From IMG/VR virus record IMGVR_UViG_3300025759_000061, positions 54,834 to 118,833 of that record: a DNA stretch of 64,000 nt, one strand, 5' to 3'. The position numbers were made by a program, and so were the translations under genes. Position 1 is the stretch's first letter, and every line of letters begins with the position of its first letter. Shown in pieces: positions 1 through 7,296 of this stretch. This DNA is from a virus. The notes under the pieces are model-generated. The model ran no database searches, had not been told where the DNA came from, and saw only the letters and a program-made list of their open reading frames with translations.

Positions 1-102
1 CCAGATGGACACACCAAAGACGAAGTAACCGATGCTGCATGTTCATATCTGGATGATATGTATGAGACATACGGTATCCTGAATTATCCGGGAGATGACT
101 GA
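1..102 (+). CDS. 3' end of an unrecognised gene
   Basis: An open frame enters from the left edge and stops with TGA. Only 33 residues are visible, acidic and ending LNYPGDD. The stop shares its last base with the ATG of the next gene (TGATG), so the two are probably translationally coupled. No family can be named from so short a tail. Confidence 0.6.
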   Translation, partial: PDGHTKDEVTDAACSYLDDMYETYGILNYPGDD

Positions 103-293
103 TGAGGATCAAGTATGGGATTGAAACCAATGTGGGTAATCACCATCTGATGTTGACTAACAGAGGTTGGAGTCGAAAAACCGATGGGTTGTTTTTGACA
201 AGGTTCAAATGGATTGCCGAAAACATCCACAAGAACATGTCCAAAAAGGTTTCATGTGAATTGAAGATCATGGAGATTATTGAAAATGAATGA
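102..293 (+). CDS. Small unknown protein
   Basis: This 63-residue basic protein has no recognisable domain, signal peptide or membrane segment. Its ATG overlaps the stop of the gene before it, and its end overlaps the next start by 14 bases, as in a tightly packed phage operon. No function is proposed. Confidence 0.6.
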   Translation: MRIKYGIETNVGNHHLMLTNRGWSRKTDGLFLTRFKWIAENIHKNMSKKVSCELKIMEIIENE

Positions 294-591
294 AGCTAAA
301 TTCGACACCTATCATATGCTGGAACTGAGAGAGAAATTTGCCGGGAAGGTCTGGTGCTTTGTTCCGGTAATCAGTTCAAAATATGCAATATGTCATCTTG
401 GAATTGCCATTGCAAATGAGCCGGGATATTCCCCGGTTCCGATAAGTTGGTGTAACTCAGAGGATTATGTAGAGGTCTCTGAGATTGCTGATGACCTGAA
501 CAAGGTCCAGCTTCGTTTGGGTGAGGATGAAGCCATGAGGATTGAAGTTTCAACCCATGTAGCTCAACGGGAAAAGAATGAAGCTGCTTAA
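280..591 (+). CDS. Unknown protein, 103 aa
   Basis: This soluble mixed alpha/beta protein has a hydrophobic N-terminal half (WCFVPVISSKYA) and an acidic C-terminal half. It overlaps both neighbours by about 14 bases and lies in a run of five co-directional small genes (1-1359). I do not recognise the family. Confidence 0.6.
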   Translation: MKMNEAKFDTYHMLELREKFAGKVWCFVPVISSKYAICHLGIAIANEPGYSPVPISWCNSEDYVEVSEIADDLNKVQLRLGEDEAMRIEVSTHVAQREKNEAA

Positions 592-763
592 GACAGATTG
601 GATGTATTATCCAGCAAAGAGTTTCAGGGGTGGAAAATACAAAATCCACCTCTTGGAAAAGCAACCGGGTGTTTGGAAGCAACGGTTTGAATATGGCTCC
701 GGTCATGTGACAGAGTGGTGTGCTTCCGGTAAGCCCAATGAAAATAGAATGGAGTTCATATAA
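578..763 (+). CDS. Small basic unknown protein
   Basis: This 61-residue protein is rich in Lys, Arg, Trp and Tyr. It starts inside the end of the preceding gene and ends in TAATG, which gives the next gene its ATG. Membership of this coupled operon is the main support that it is real. No function is proposed. Confidence 0.55.
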   Translation: MKLLKTDWMYYPAKSFRGGKYKIHLLEKQPGVWKQRFEYGSGHVTEWCASGKPNENRMEFI

Positions 764-1359
764 TGGTTAAATCACGATTTCTGAAAAGCTTTGCCATTGG
801 TCTGGGTTTGTTGATGACCACTTTTGCCAGTGTCGGTGCAGAAGGTGTGCCAACATTTCACAACGAGAGCCATGGTGCTTTTGATGTTGTTGGTTACTGG
901 GGTACTACAACCAAACAGCCAACATGCCAGATCAATACACACTATGCTGATAAGAGCTATGTGAGTTTCGTCAAGAACGTTATTGATGCTGAGTTCTGGA
1001 TTGAAATCAATAACAAGGAATGGGATTTCACTGGTGGTGGTATTGGGTTTGAGTTTACAACCGATGTTGAATTCTACAACTATGACAAGACGTTGGTTCA
1101 CACAATCCAGAGTGCTCCGTCTATCATAGCCACAAAAGATACTGTGCAACTCCGGAAGATGAATGATTGGAACGAAAAAGCACAGGACACTTTCGTAAAC
1201 TTGTTCCAGTCATCATTTTACCTGAATTTCCGGGATGGTGAGAATGTCTTTATGAAGGGTATGAACTTGAAAGGTTCTCGAAAAGCTGCATCCAGCTTGT
1301 GGGATTGTTTGAAAAAATCAACAGATATTATTTTCCCATACCAGACTGGGAATATGTAA
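763..1359 (+). CDS. Exported protein with Sec signal peptide
   Basis: The 198-residue product begins MVKSRFLK, followed by a hydrophobic core (about residues 8-22) and an AxA-type cleavage site after SVGA near residue 26. It should therefore be exported to the periplasm or beyond. The mature part has two cysteines (about 46 and 182) that could form a disulfide. It is the last gene of the 1-1359 operon and is followed by two tRNA genes. The family is unknown; a cell-envelope role such as superinfection exclusion is only a guess. Confidence 0.7.
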   Translation: MVKSRFLKSFAIGLGLLMTTFASVGAEGVPTFHNESHGAFDVVGYWGTTTKQPTCQINTHYADKSYVSFVKNVIDAEFWIEINNKEWDFTGGGIGFEFTTDVEFYNYDKTLVHTIQSAPSIIATKDTVQLRKMNDWNEKAQDTFVNLFQSSFYLNFRDGENVFMKGMNLKGSRKAASSLWDCLKKSTDIIFPYQTGNM

Positions 1360-1364
1360 AGTCA

Positions 1365-1371
1365 CTAAATA
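1365..1371 (+). promoter_or_regulatory. Candidate T4-type late promoter box (CTAAATA)
   Basis: CTAAATA lies 8 bases before tRNA-Ser(UGA), just after the preceding stop codon. The same box recurs before other tRNAs and virion genes in this window. Confidence 0.45.
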
Positions 1372-1378
1372 TAGACAT

Positions 1379-1468
1379 GGAAGATTAATCCGGACGGCTC
1401 CGGGCACTGCCTTGAAAACAGATGGCACCTTTGTAGGGTGTGGGGTTCGACACCTCAGTCTTCCACCA
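1379..1468 (+). tRNA. tRNA-Ser (anticodon UGA), CCA encoded
   Basis: The acceptor GGAAGAT pairs with GTCTTCC, followed by ACCA. The T-arm TGGGG-TTCGACA-CCTCA pairs, and there is a long class II variable region. The anticodon loop CTTGAAA gives UGA, reading UCA and related codons. Position 31-39 is a C.A mismatch and 27-43 is A.A, so the anticodon stem is weak. Confidence 0.8.
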
Positions 1469-1474
1469 AGTTTT

Positions 1475-1561
1475 GGAGAGTAAACTACCAAGGTTGGTAG
1501 GCTGACCTGCTAAGTCAAGTGCACCGAAAGGTGTGGGCTTCGATTGCTCTGCTCTCCACCA
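1475..1561 (+). tRNA. tRNA-Ser (anticodon GCU), CCA encoded
   Basis: The acceptor GGAGAGT pairs with GCTCTCC, then ACCA. There is a 5-bp D-stem (CTACC/GGTAG), an anticodon loop CTGCTAA inside TGAC/GTCA, and a long variable arm (CACC/GGTG). The class II form and the GCU anticodon both support serine (AGC/AGU codons). It sits six bases after tRNA-Ser(UGA). Confidence 0.88.
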
Positions 1562-1580
1562 TTATCATGAGGATTAGATT

Positions 1581-1844
1581 ATGATAGCAAAACACTACAC
1601 AGTTGAACACATGGTATGGGAACATTGGTGGGAAGAAACAGTGGTTACTGGACTCTGCCATATTGAAGTTTTTTATCACGGTGGTGGAAGTTTGAAGCAT
1701 ATTGCTGAAGGTACTTTCACATTTTCTGATGATGGTAGAAATAAATTTCATACAGTGTTTGGTGAGATATCATGTGATACATCAGGTGTGAGTGGTATTC
1801 ATTTGCTTCGTGTTGGGAGTTTTGCTAATGACCAAGAAGCTTAA
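1581..1844 (+). CDS. Unknown protein, 87 aa
   Basis: The start is preceded by GAGGATT with good spacing. The product is rich in His, Trp and Tyr (MVWEHWWEE) and may form a small beta-rich soluble fold. It is the first gene after the two Ser tRNAs and overlaps the next gene by 17 bases. No family is recognised. Confidence 0.6.
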   Translation: MIAKHYTVEHMVWEHWWEETVVTGLCHIEVFYHGGGSLKHIAEGTFTFSDDGRNKFHTVFGEISCDTSGVSGIHLLRVGSFANDQEA

Positions 1845-2073
1845 GACATTTGGGTGGGGTGATGGTCGGAAAGAGTGGATAGTTGCAGCCACTACAAAGA
1901 AGAGTGCTGCCGAATCCTTCGGGATAACGATGCATGAGTTTCGGAACTATGCCAGTGAAACTGGTAATGATGCTGAAATTGAGTTAGCCACGTCTGAGCC
2001 GGGTAAGGTTTTCAGATCACCAATTTGCCTATTCAAAGGTAAAGAATACAACTCACGATTCGATAAAGAATAA
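1828..2073 (+). CDS. Unknown protein, 81 aa
   Basis: I chose the ATG at 1828 (MTKKLKTFGW) because it has a GGGAG upstream; an earlier in-frame start would lie deep inside the neighbour. The protein is soluble, with a KKSAAESFGIT segment that could be a helix. No domain is recognised. Confidence 0.6.
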   Translation: MTKKLKTFGWGDGRKEWIVAATTKKSAAESFGITMHEFRNYASETGNDAEIELATSEPGKVFRSPICLFKGKEYNSRFDKE

Positions 2074-2085
2074 GGTCAAGGAAAA

Positions 2086-2958
2086 ATGCTCCCTTTCAAA
2101 AAATGGAATTCTCTACAAGAGGCCCGTGCCTCTGATGATGTTCTATATCATGCTACCAGTGAGTATGTTGTAATCCAGATACTAAAATCGAATTCGTTCA
2201 AGCTAGTTCCAGACATTGCAGTTGGTGCAGATGCTGGGCTTGGTAATAGCTCCAAACGTAAAATCTGGTATCTAAGCACAACACGTCATAAGCTTGGGGG
2301 TTACCACAAAGATAATACATGGGGGGTCATGCTGAATCTTGATGGCAACAGAATATCACATAACAACAAGATTGTGGCTGTTGATTATTGGGGGGCCAGT
2401 TTTGCAGCCGTGGACAGGTCAAAAATGGAAGCAGAAGATAGAGTGCTTTCAGCCAAACCAGAATTAAAACCGGCAACAAAATTCATCAGGTCTATACATG
2501 TCTTGCCTAAATCGAACTGGGTTTCTGATGATCATGAGAAGCAGAGACTCCGTGACATTATGATGTTAGCAAAGAAAAAAGGTATTCCTCTTTTTCATTA
2601 TGACGACAGAGAAAATTGGTTGGTACAAAAAAATCCAATTAAGTTGGATATGAACGATTTGAAAAAGCAAGATAAATCGATTAATACCTCTACTAGACTT
2701 GGAAGAAAAGATAAGGGTATTGGTGGCTTGATGGAATTGTTAGTTGCACCTAAGACCACTAAGAACTTTTCTGACTATGCTAAAAAATGGTTGGATAGAA
2801 TGAAATATTATGCACATGATTACGAGACTCAGATGTCTGCCGATTTTCATAATGCAAAAACGTCTGATGAACTGAAAAGACTCATTCAGGTAATGCACAA
2901 AAAGAAGCTGTATTCCCAAAAAGACCTACAAGATTATCTGAAAAAAAAGTGGACGTAA
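2086..2958 (+). CDS. ADP-ribosyltransferase-like protein with capsid-targeting N-terminus
   Basis: The 290-residue protein shows the order of landmarks found in H-Y-E ADP-ribosyltransferase folds: LYHATS with His22, then KIWYLSTTR with Tyr62, then an ExE-like EAED at 115-118. The spacing and the 'YHxTS...IL' pattern are typical of this superfamily; the activity is inferred. It begins MLPFKKWNSLQEA, resembling the T4 capsid-targeting sequence that the prohead protease cuts after (L/I)xE. T4 packages its own ADP-ribosyltransferase (Alt) in the head, so this may be an injected host-modifying enzyme. The C-terminal 120 residues are Lys-rich and helical. Alternative: a non-enzymatic member of the fold. 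Confidence 0.55.
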   Translation: MLPFKKWNSLQEARASDDVLYHATSEYVVIQILKSNSFKLVPDIAVGADAGLGNSSKRKIWYLSTTRHKLGGYHKDNTWGVMLNLDGNRISHNNKIVAVDYWGASFAAVDRSKMEAEDRVLSAKPELKPATKFIRSIHVLPKSNWVSDDHEKQRLRDIMMLAKKKGIPLFHYDDRENWLVQKNPIKLDMNDLKKQDKSINTSTRLGRKDKGIGGLMELLVAPKTTKNFSDYAKKWLDRMKYYAHDYETQMSADFHNAKTSDELKRLIQVMHKKKLYSQKDLQDYLKKKWT

Positions 2959-2963
2959 AATAA

Positions 2964-3052
2964 GGAAGGTAAACCAGCCGGGGTGCTGGCACTGCTTGGA
3001 AAGCAGTTGGTACGGGTAACCGTATGTGGATCGGGACCACTGCCTTCCACCA
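2964..3052 (+). tRNA. tRNA-Ser (anticodon GGA), CCA encoded
   Basis: The acceptor GGAAGGT pairs with GCCTTCC, then ACCA. The D-stem CCAGC/GCTGG has 5 bp. The anticodon stem ACTGC/GCAGT is fully paired around TTGGAAA, giving GGA (UCC/UCU). There is a class II variable arm (ACGG/CCGT). Confidence 0.88.
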
Positions 3053-3062
3053 AAAATAATGC

Positions 3063-3090
3063 TTGACTCCATCCCCTAATCTGCTATTAT
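3063..3090 (+). promoter_or_regulatory. Sigma70-like early promoter
   Basis: TTGACT and TATTAT are separated by 16 bp, followed by a purine-rich leader with GAGAAAGGA before the gene at 3128. Almost the same layout recurs at 11508 and 59824. Confidence 0.75.
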
Positions 3091-3127
3091 CTGTATATAG
3101 AGAGAAAACAGAGAAAGGAAATCAGTC

Positions 3128-3592
3128 ATGAAAGCCACAGTTTATTTCATCCAGTTGTCGGATGCACAGGTTGCCAAGATCAACGGTCCAGTTGGTTGTG
3201 GTGGTGGTTGGGGTGGTGCAGTTGGTCGGACATATTGGAAAGCCCAGAACAAGGGTGAGTATAAGAATGCAGCCCTTCTGGGGATGATCCAGCCAGCAGC
3301 CAAGCTGGAAGCATACGATGCAGAAAATGTGTTTCACATGATCCAGAACCATCAAACTCCATGGACTGCTTCAGAGCACGTTGAAGTTCTCACAGACAAG
3401 CCACGGTCGATGATGGTTGGTGACGTGATCGTCTGGGAAGACGGAACTACTGAGGTTGTTGCCAGATTCGGGTTTGAGAAGTACGAAGGTGACTTCAAAA
3501 AGATGCTGAAGGAACAGTCGGAACTGGGTGCTTACTTCTTCCAGACAACTCTGGATAAAGCCCTTGAATATGTTGAGAAGGAAACTGCTTAA
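3128..3592 (+). CDS. Unknown early protein, 154 aa
   Basis: The gene lies behind a sigma70-like promoter and a GAGAAAGGA ribosome-binding site. The soluble product has a Gly-rich stretch (about residues 22-32) and a beta-rich segment DKPRSMMVGDVIVW typical of small accessory proteins of phages and plasmids. I recognise the style but no characterised family. It is likely expressed early. Confidence 0.7.
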   Translation: MKATVYFIQLSDAQVAKINGPVGCGGGWGGAVGRTYWKAQNKGEYKNAALLGMIQPAAKLEAYDAENVFHMIQNHQTPWTASEHVEVLTDKPRSMMVGDVIVWEDGTTEVVARFGFEKYEGDFKKMLKEQSELGAYFFQTTLDKALEYVEKETA

Positions 3593-3595
3593 CCC

Positions 3596-3623
3596 TTGAC
3601 TCTCCCCATGAATGTGATAATAT
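3596..3623 (+). promoter_or_regulatory. Sigma70-like promoter
   Basis: TTGACT and TAATAT are separated by 16 bp, starting right after the stop of the preceding gene and 30 bases before the ATG at 3654. Confidence 0.7.
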
Positions 3624-3653
3624 GTTCATGGGGGTTGGCAAAGGAGAGAAAAA

Positions 3654-3836
3654 ATGATGAACAATATTCTGCATGGATTTCTGTTGAGTGGTATGCCCAT
3701 CAGCCAGTATTTCCCAGAGACGATGATGTACTGGGGTGTGACCTTTATTGTCATGATGATGGGAACCATGATCTACAATGCCCTGCCAGAGCCTGCACCT
3801 GAGTTTATCCGGATAGAGCCGTATATGGAGTTTTAA
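3654..3836 (+). CDS. Small single-span membrane protein
   Basis: This 60-residue protein has its own promoter and a strong GGAGAG ribosome-binding site. Residues about 25-43 (YWGVTFIVMMMG...) form one likely transmembrane segment, followed by a short Pro/Glu-rich tail. The second Met codon at 3657 could also be the start. The role is unknown; small inner-membrane proteins of this kind are common early products of T4-like phages. Confidence 0.65.
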   Translation: MMNNILHGFLLSGMPISQYFPETMMYWGVTFIVMMMGTMIYNALPEPAPEFIRIEPYMEF

Positions 3837-3839
3837 AAG

Positions 3840-3966
3840 TTTGGGTTCGTCTAATGAATTCTGGGAATGATCACCTAGAATAGGATACCGGTAGTTTTCC
3901 GGAGATGGTAGTACCGATTAGAATTTCTAGATAATTCGAAAGGTTAGCCTTGTGCAGCCACCCAAA
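3840..3966 (+). other. Gene-free stretch with nested inverted repeats (possible structured RNA)
   Basis: TTTGGGT (3840-3846) pairs with ACCCAAA (3960-3966) around a hairpin ATTCTGG...CC-T-AGAAT (3858-3881), a CCGG...CCGG hairpin, and CTAGAA/TTCTAG arms. It runs into the first codons of the gene at 3952. It may be a folded leader; it matches no RNA family that I can recognise. Confidence 0.3.
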
Positions 3967-4158
3967 ACCAATTATGGAGTTTTGATCGTGAGAAAAATAA
4001 CAGCAAAGTGTATGGGAGACTTGTTAGCAAAAGTCTATGAAAAAAACGGCTGGGTTCGTACCGTGGGTGAGAGTCGTACAAAACGAGTTCTGGAATATTA
4101 CGATCTTGCCATGGATCAGAAGAAGAATGTATTTACTGCTATTGAGAAGGGAAGTTGA
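3952..4158 (+). CDS. Small basic unknown protein (GTG start)
   Basis: The frame is open from a GTG at 3952 to the TGA at 4158, and about 68 residues are predicted. A second GTG at 3988 (VRKITAKCMG) is an alternative start. The product is basic with a probable amphipathic helix. It is followed by the next gene after two bases. The start is uncertain because the upstream region is strongly folded. Confidence 0.5.
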   Translation: MQPPKTNYGVLIVRKITAKCMGDLLAKVYEKNGWVRTVGESRTKRVLEYYDLAMDQKKNVFTAIEKGS

Positions 4159-4160
4159 TT

Positions 4161-4610
4161 ATGACACACCTTTACCTTGAACTGGATTCATACACTGAGG
4201 TAACACGGGAACGTGATTACTCTGATGATTATTCCGGTGAAGATACATACACAGATTGGACAATTCAGGGTATCTACTTGGGTAAACCACTGGGTACATC
4301 TGGAAGACAGATACCATATGATTTTGATGTCAGTGTGGGTGACACGGTTTACCTGCTATATTCAATCAATTCCGAAGGTGATAGCTTCTCCCGGAACGAT
4401 GGAGAGCATTTTGAAGACATTCTGGTGTTCAAGACCCTTGAAAAAGCCCAAGCTGCCAAGAAGGTTCTTGAGGGGTTTGATAAATCCGGTAATGATCAGA
4501 TGATAAATCTGACCACCGAATCGGGTGAGACATACAAGTTTTATCCACCATGGTGGGGGTATTTTGAACGACTCGATACTCTTGATATTGAAACCATGAG
4601 TGTGAAATAG
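4161..4610 (+). CDS. Unknown acidic protein, 149 aa
   Basis: I place the start at ATG 4161 (MTHLYLELDSYTEV), just after the stop of the previous gene. The product is acidic and likely all-beta in its first two thirds, with an EKAQAAKKVLEGF helix near residue 100. No family is recognised. Confidence 0.65.
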   Translation: MTHLYLELDSYTEVTRERDYSDDYSGEDTYTDWTIQGIYLGKPLGTSGRQIPYDFDVSVGDTVYLLYSINSEGDSFSRNDGEHFEDILVFKTLEKAQAAKKVLEGFDKSGNDQMINLTTESGETYKFYPPWWGYFERLDTLDIETMSVK

Positions 4611-4653
4611 TATATAACCTATCAACAATGAAAAAGTGAACAGGAATTAAAAA

Positions 4654-5145
4654 ATGAAGAAAATTTTGCTATGCTCCGTTATTGCTACATCTGTATCAAT
4701 TTTTTCAATGACTGCTATTGCTGGTAATTTCAGTGATGGTGTTGATTGCAATCTCAGCCAATCTGTAGAAGATCGTTATTGTAATCCAAGAACAGGAGCC
4801 AATTACGATCTTGGTGGTGGTAATTCCGGTGGGAATGGTAATTCCGGTGGGAATGGTAATTCCGGTGGGAATGGTAATTCCGGTGGGAATGGTAACGGAA
4901 ACGGTAACGGAAACGGTAACGGAAACGGTAATTCCGGTGGGAATGGTAATTCCGGTAATTCCGGTGGTTCAGGTCCCGGTAACGGAAACGGTAATGCCGG
5001 AAATTCTGGAAACGGTGGTGGAAATAACGGTGGTTCAGGTCCCGGTACTGGAAACGGTGGTGGAAACAATGGACAGGGTGCCGGAGCCGGAAACGGTAAC
5101 GGTGGTTCTGGAAACGGTGGTGGAAACGGTAACGGTCGTAAGTAA
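4654..5145 (+). CDS. Secreted Gly/Asn-rich repeat protein
   Basis: The product begins with a clear Sec signal peptide (MKKILLCSVI..., cleavage after TAIA near residue 23). About 30 residues with two cysteines follow, and then a tail of about 110 residues made almost only of Gly, Asn and Ser in GNSGGN and GNGN units, ending in Lys. At DNA level the tail is built from 18-bp and 12-bp repeats. Such tails are extended and disordered. The role is unknown: an envelope-attached or secreted polymer-like protein is the simplest view. Confidence 0.7.
   Translation: MKKILLCSVIATSVSIFSMTAIAGNFSDGVDCNLSQSVEDRYCNPRTGANYDLGGGNSGGNGNSGGNGNSGGNGNSGGNGNGNGNGNGNGNGNSGGNGNSGNSGGSGPGNGNGNAGNSGNGGGNNGGSGPGTGNGGGNNGQGAGAGNGNGGSGNGGGNGNGRK
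4819..4944 (+). repeat. In-frame 18-bp and 12-bp tandem repeats
   Basis: GGTAATTCCGGTGGGAAT occurs four times in tandem from 4819, then GGTAACGGAAAC three times from 4891, and the 18-mer once more. All units keep the reading frame of the secreted Gly/Asn-rich protein. Confidence 0.85.
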
Positions 5146-5157
5146 ATAAACAACAAA

Positions 5158-5233
5158 GTCCCTATAGCCCAATGGCAGAGGCCACAGCTTTAAACCCTGT
5201 TCAGTGTCGGTTCGAATCCGACTAGGGACACCA
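5158..5233 (+). tRNA. tRNA-Leu-like (anticodon UAA by position), CCA encoded
   Basis: The acceptor GTCCCTA pairs with TAGGGAC, then ACCA. The T-arm GTCGG-TTCGAAT-CCGAC is perfect. The standard 7-nt loop TTTAAAC gives UAA (Leu UUA). The 31-39 pair is C.C, so the loop could also be read as 9 nt. The variable region has only 5 nt, unlike normal bacterial tRNA-Leu, so the amino-acid identity is not certain. Confidence 0.7.
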
Positions 5234-5253
5234 CAAACATGAGAGTATGAGTT

Positions 5254-5445
5254 ATGAGCAAATTTCGAATTAAGTCTGAATGGGATTTTGGTTGGGAAGA
5301 TATGATCTTTGATAGCAAGGAAGCTGCCTTGGAACATATGAAACAGGATGAAAATCTCAAGGAATTGTGTGATGATTATCAGATGTCTGTTGATGAAATT
5401 ATGGCCAAAAATCTGATCAGCTTTGTTGAATTGAAAGAGATGTAA
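5254..5445 (+). CDS. Small acidic unknown protein
   Basis: The 63-residue acidic product is mostly helical by composition (EAALEHMKQDENLKEL). The gene lies between a tRNA and a phosphoesterase gene, whose ATG overlaps its stop (TAATG). No domain is recognised. Confidence 0.6.
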   Translation: MSKFRIKSEWDFGWEDMIFDSKEAALEHMKQDENLKELCDDYQMSVDEIMAKNLISFVELKEM

Positions 5446-6101
5446 TGAAGATAGCTATCATAGCAGACCTTCACTGTGAATTCAGTGAGTGGGTCTGGCC
5501 AGATGAAACTGAGTGTGATGTGATCATTAATGCCGGTGATACCCATCCATGGCCACTCCAGAGAGACCTGAAACGGAAGTCTTTTCCAGACAAACCTTAC
5601 ATTGAGGTTTTGGGAAACCATGACTATTATGGGCAACAGGAACTGGCCTATTGTTCTTCTGCATACCGGGTTGATGATACCAAGTTTTTCGGAACAACCC
5701 TCTGGACAGATTTGGACCTTGCCCAGTTTGAACTGGTTAAAAATTCTCTGGCAGATAGCAGACAGATTGTGAACTACACATATGAGAAGATGGGTGAACT
5801 ATTCACCAGAGGGTTGGATGACATATTGAAATCCAATGCTGATGTTATTGTCACTCACCACGGCCCTTCATTCAAATCATGTAGCATAAAATATCAGGGA
5901 TCACCTTTGAATTGTGGATTTTATTCCTCTCTGGATGATTTTATTCTTGACATGGAGAAACCACCCGTGTTATGGGTCCACGGACATACACATGATTCTT
6001 CTGATTACATGATTGGTAAGACAAGAGTCGTGTGTCACCCAAGGGGATATCCCCATGAGGTCAATCACAGAAACTACAAACCGAAAGTGATAGAGATATG
6101 A
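5445..6101 (+). CDS. Calcineurin-like metallophosphoesterase
   Basis: All five metal-site blocks of the family are present in order over 218 residues: DLH (residue 8), GDTH (about 31), GNHD (about 56), VTHHGP (about 138) and HGHTH (about 178). Together they bind two metal ions to hydrolyse a phosphomonoester or phosphodiester. The substrate is unknown; cytoplasmic nucleic acid or nucleotide is likely. A second, unrelated-looking member lies at 16041. The stop overlaps the next small membrane gene by four bases. Confidence 0.88.
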   Translation: MKIAIIADLHCEFSEWVWPDETECDVIINAGDTHPWPLQRDLKRKSFPDKPYIEVLGNHDYYGQQELAYCSSAYRVDDTKFFGTTLWTDLDLAQFELVKNSLADSRQIVNYTYEKMGELFTRGLDDILKSNADVIVTHHGPSFKSCSIKYQGSPLNCGFYSSLDDFILDMEKPPVLWVHGHTHDSSDYMIGKTRVVCHPRGYPHEVNHRNYKPKVIEI

Positions 6102-6235
6102 AAACATTTATGTTGGTTGGGTTGCTTACTGTATCCTTGATACTATATCTTGGTTTGAAGTGGTTATGGGATAATATCGAAGTGAAGGGTGATGACCCCA
6201 AACCACCAATTGGAAAGGAAGATCGTGATAGCTGA
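6098..6235 (+). CDS. Small membrane protein, 45 aa
   Basis: MKTFMLVGLLTVSLILYLG forms one transmembrane helix at the extreme N-terminus, with a polar tail rich in Asp, Lys and Pro facing the cytoplasm or periplasm. The ATG overlaps the stop of the phosphoesterase (ATGA), and the stop overlaps the GTG of the next small membrane gene. Confidence 0.6.
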   Translation: MKTFMLVGLLTVSLILYLGLKWLWDNIEVKGDDPKPPIGKEDRDS

Positions 6236-6350
6236 TTTCACATATCTTCAATGGATATTTGTTACCGTGGGTATTTACGGTGCATATATAGCAATTCGGC
6301 AAATAATTTGGAAACTGGAAAAGAAGGAATATGATAATGAATCCGATTAA
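6225..6350 (+). CDS. Small membrane protein, 41 aa (GTG start)
   Basis: A GTG preceded by GGAAAGGAAG opens a 41-residue frame with one transmembrane helix (about residues 9-27) and a charged C-terminal tail. It overlaps both neighbours, which supports it being translated. It may act with the two adjacent membrane proteins; this is inference from position only. Confidence 0.55.
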   Translation: MIADFTYLQWIFVTVGIYGAYIAIRQIIWKLEKKEYDNESD

Positions 6351-7242
6351 AACAGCACTAGGTGGTATTGTGGGGATGTTTGCATTCCTTGCCGTCATTA
6401 CCGTGGTCTTTGGATCGTGGTATACGATTGATGAAACTGAACGGGGAGTCGTTCTCCGAAATGGAGCATTCCAGACAATTGCAGAACCGGGTCTAGGTTT
6501 CAAGACTCCGTGGATTGAGGATGTGAACGTTATTTCACTCCAGACACTTTCACGAGAGTGGGAGAAGATGCAAGCATACAGCCGGGATCAACAGCCTGCT
6601 GATCTTGTTGTATCCGTCACATACAGGGTTCCACCCGGTGATGTCGAAGAGTTGTATCGTCAGTTCATCAGCATTGATGGGATGACATCACGTTTGCTGG
6701 ATCGTAAGATACCGGAAGTTGTGAAGACCGTGTTTGGTCAGTACACAGCAGTATCAGCCGTCCAGAACCGTGAAGCCATGGGTGCCCGTATTACGGAGCA
6801 AGCAAATGCACGTATTAAGGGTCCGATTGAAATTGTGTCAATCCAGATTGAGAATATTGATTTCTCTGATGCATACGAAGAATCCATCGAGTCACGTATG
6901 AAGGAAGAGGTTGAGGTTGAACGGGTTCGTCAAACAGCAGAACGTCAGAAGATTGAAGCCGAAATCACGGTGATCAAAGCTGATGCTGAAGCCAAAGCTG
7001 TTATTGCCCGTGCCACTGCTGAAGCCGATGCTATCAGACTCCGTGGTGTTGCCGAAGCATCTGCCATTGATGCAAAAGGTAAAGCTATCCAACAGAACCC
7101 ACAAATCGTGGAACTGACAAAAGCTGAAAAGTGGAATGGTGTTACACCAACAACAGTCCTTCCGAATGGTACAATCCCATTCTTGGATGTTGCCAAGCCA
7201 CGTGCTGATGTTATGACACTGGACCGTTTGCTGAAGCAGTAA
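6337..7242 (+). CDS. SPFH / Band 7 (prohibitin-HflC-like) membrane protein
   Basis: The protein has an N-terminal transmembrane segment (about residues 5-24), an SPFH domain (about 25-200; WYTIDETERGVVLRNG is the usual opening), then a long Ala/Glu-rich coiled coil (AEAKAVIARATAEADA). Proteins of this family form ring-shaped membrane scaffolds that can cage proteases such as FtsH. Phage copies occur, but their role is not settled; keeping an envelope protease from degrading phage products is one possibility. I chose ATG 6337 because it has the better spacing from GAAGGA; 6331 is the alternative. A strong terminator follows. Confidence 0.85.
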   Translation: MNPIKTALGGIVGMFAFLAVITVVFGSWYTIDETERGVVLRNGAFQTIAEPGLGFKTPWIEDVNVISLQTLSREWEKMQAYSRDQQPADLVVSVTYRVPPGDVEELYRQFISIDGMTSRLLDRKIPEVVKTVFGQYTAVSAVQNREAMGARITEQANARIKGPIEIVSIQIENIDFSDAYEESIESRMKEEVEVERVRQTAERQKIEAEITVIKADAEAKAVIARATAEADAIRLRGVAEASAIDAKGKAIQQNPQIVELTKAEKWNGVTPTTVLPNGTIPFLDVAKPRADVMTLDRLLKQ

Positions 7243-7262
7243 AATATCTACATGTCAACAAA

Positions 7263-7290
7263 GGGTGGGATTTCGGTCCCACCTTTTTTT
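7263..7290 (+). terminator. Rho-independent terminator
   Basis: The stem GGTGGGA/TCCCACC with loop TTTCGG is followed by seven T. It ends the operon that closes with the SPFH gene. Confidence 0.9.
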
Positions 7291-7296
7291 ATTGCC

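Noticed and set aside
4819-4944. CRISPR array
   Set aside because: The repeats are contiguous, in frame and without spacers.
4803-5156. Pro-rich minus-strand frame antisense to the Gly/Asn repeats
   Set aside because: It is a by-product of the repeats and has no ribosome-binding site or sensible N-terminus.
5158-5233. Ochre suppressor tRNA (loop CTTTAAA, anticodon UUA)
   Set aside because: That loop phase breaks the anticodon stem; the phase giving UAA keeps four pairs and matches the sister gene with CAA.
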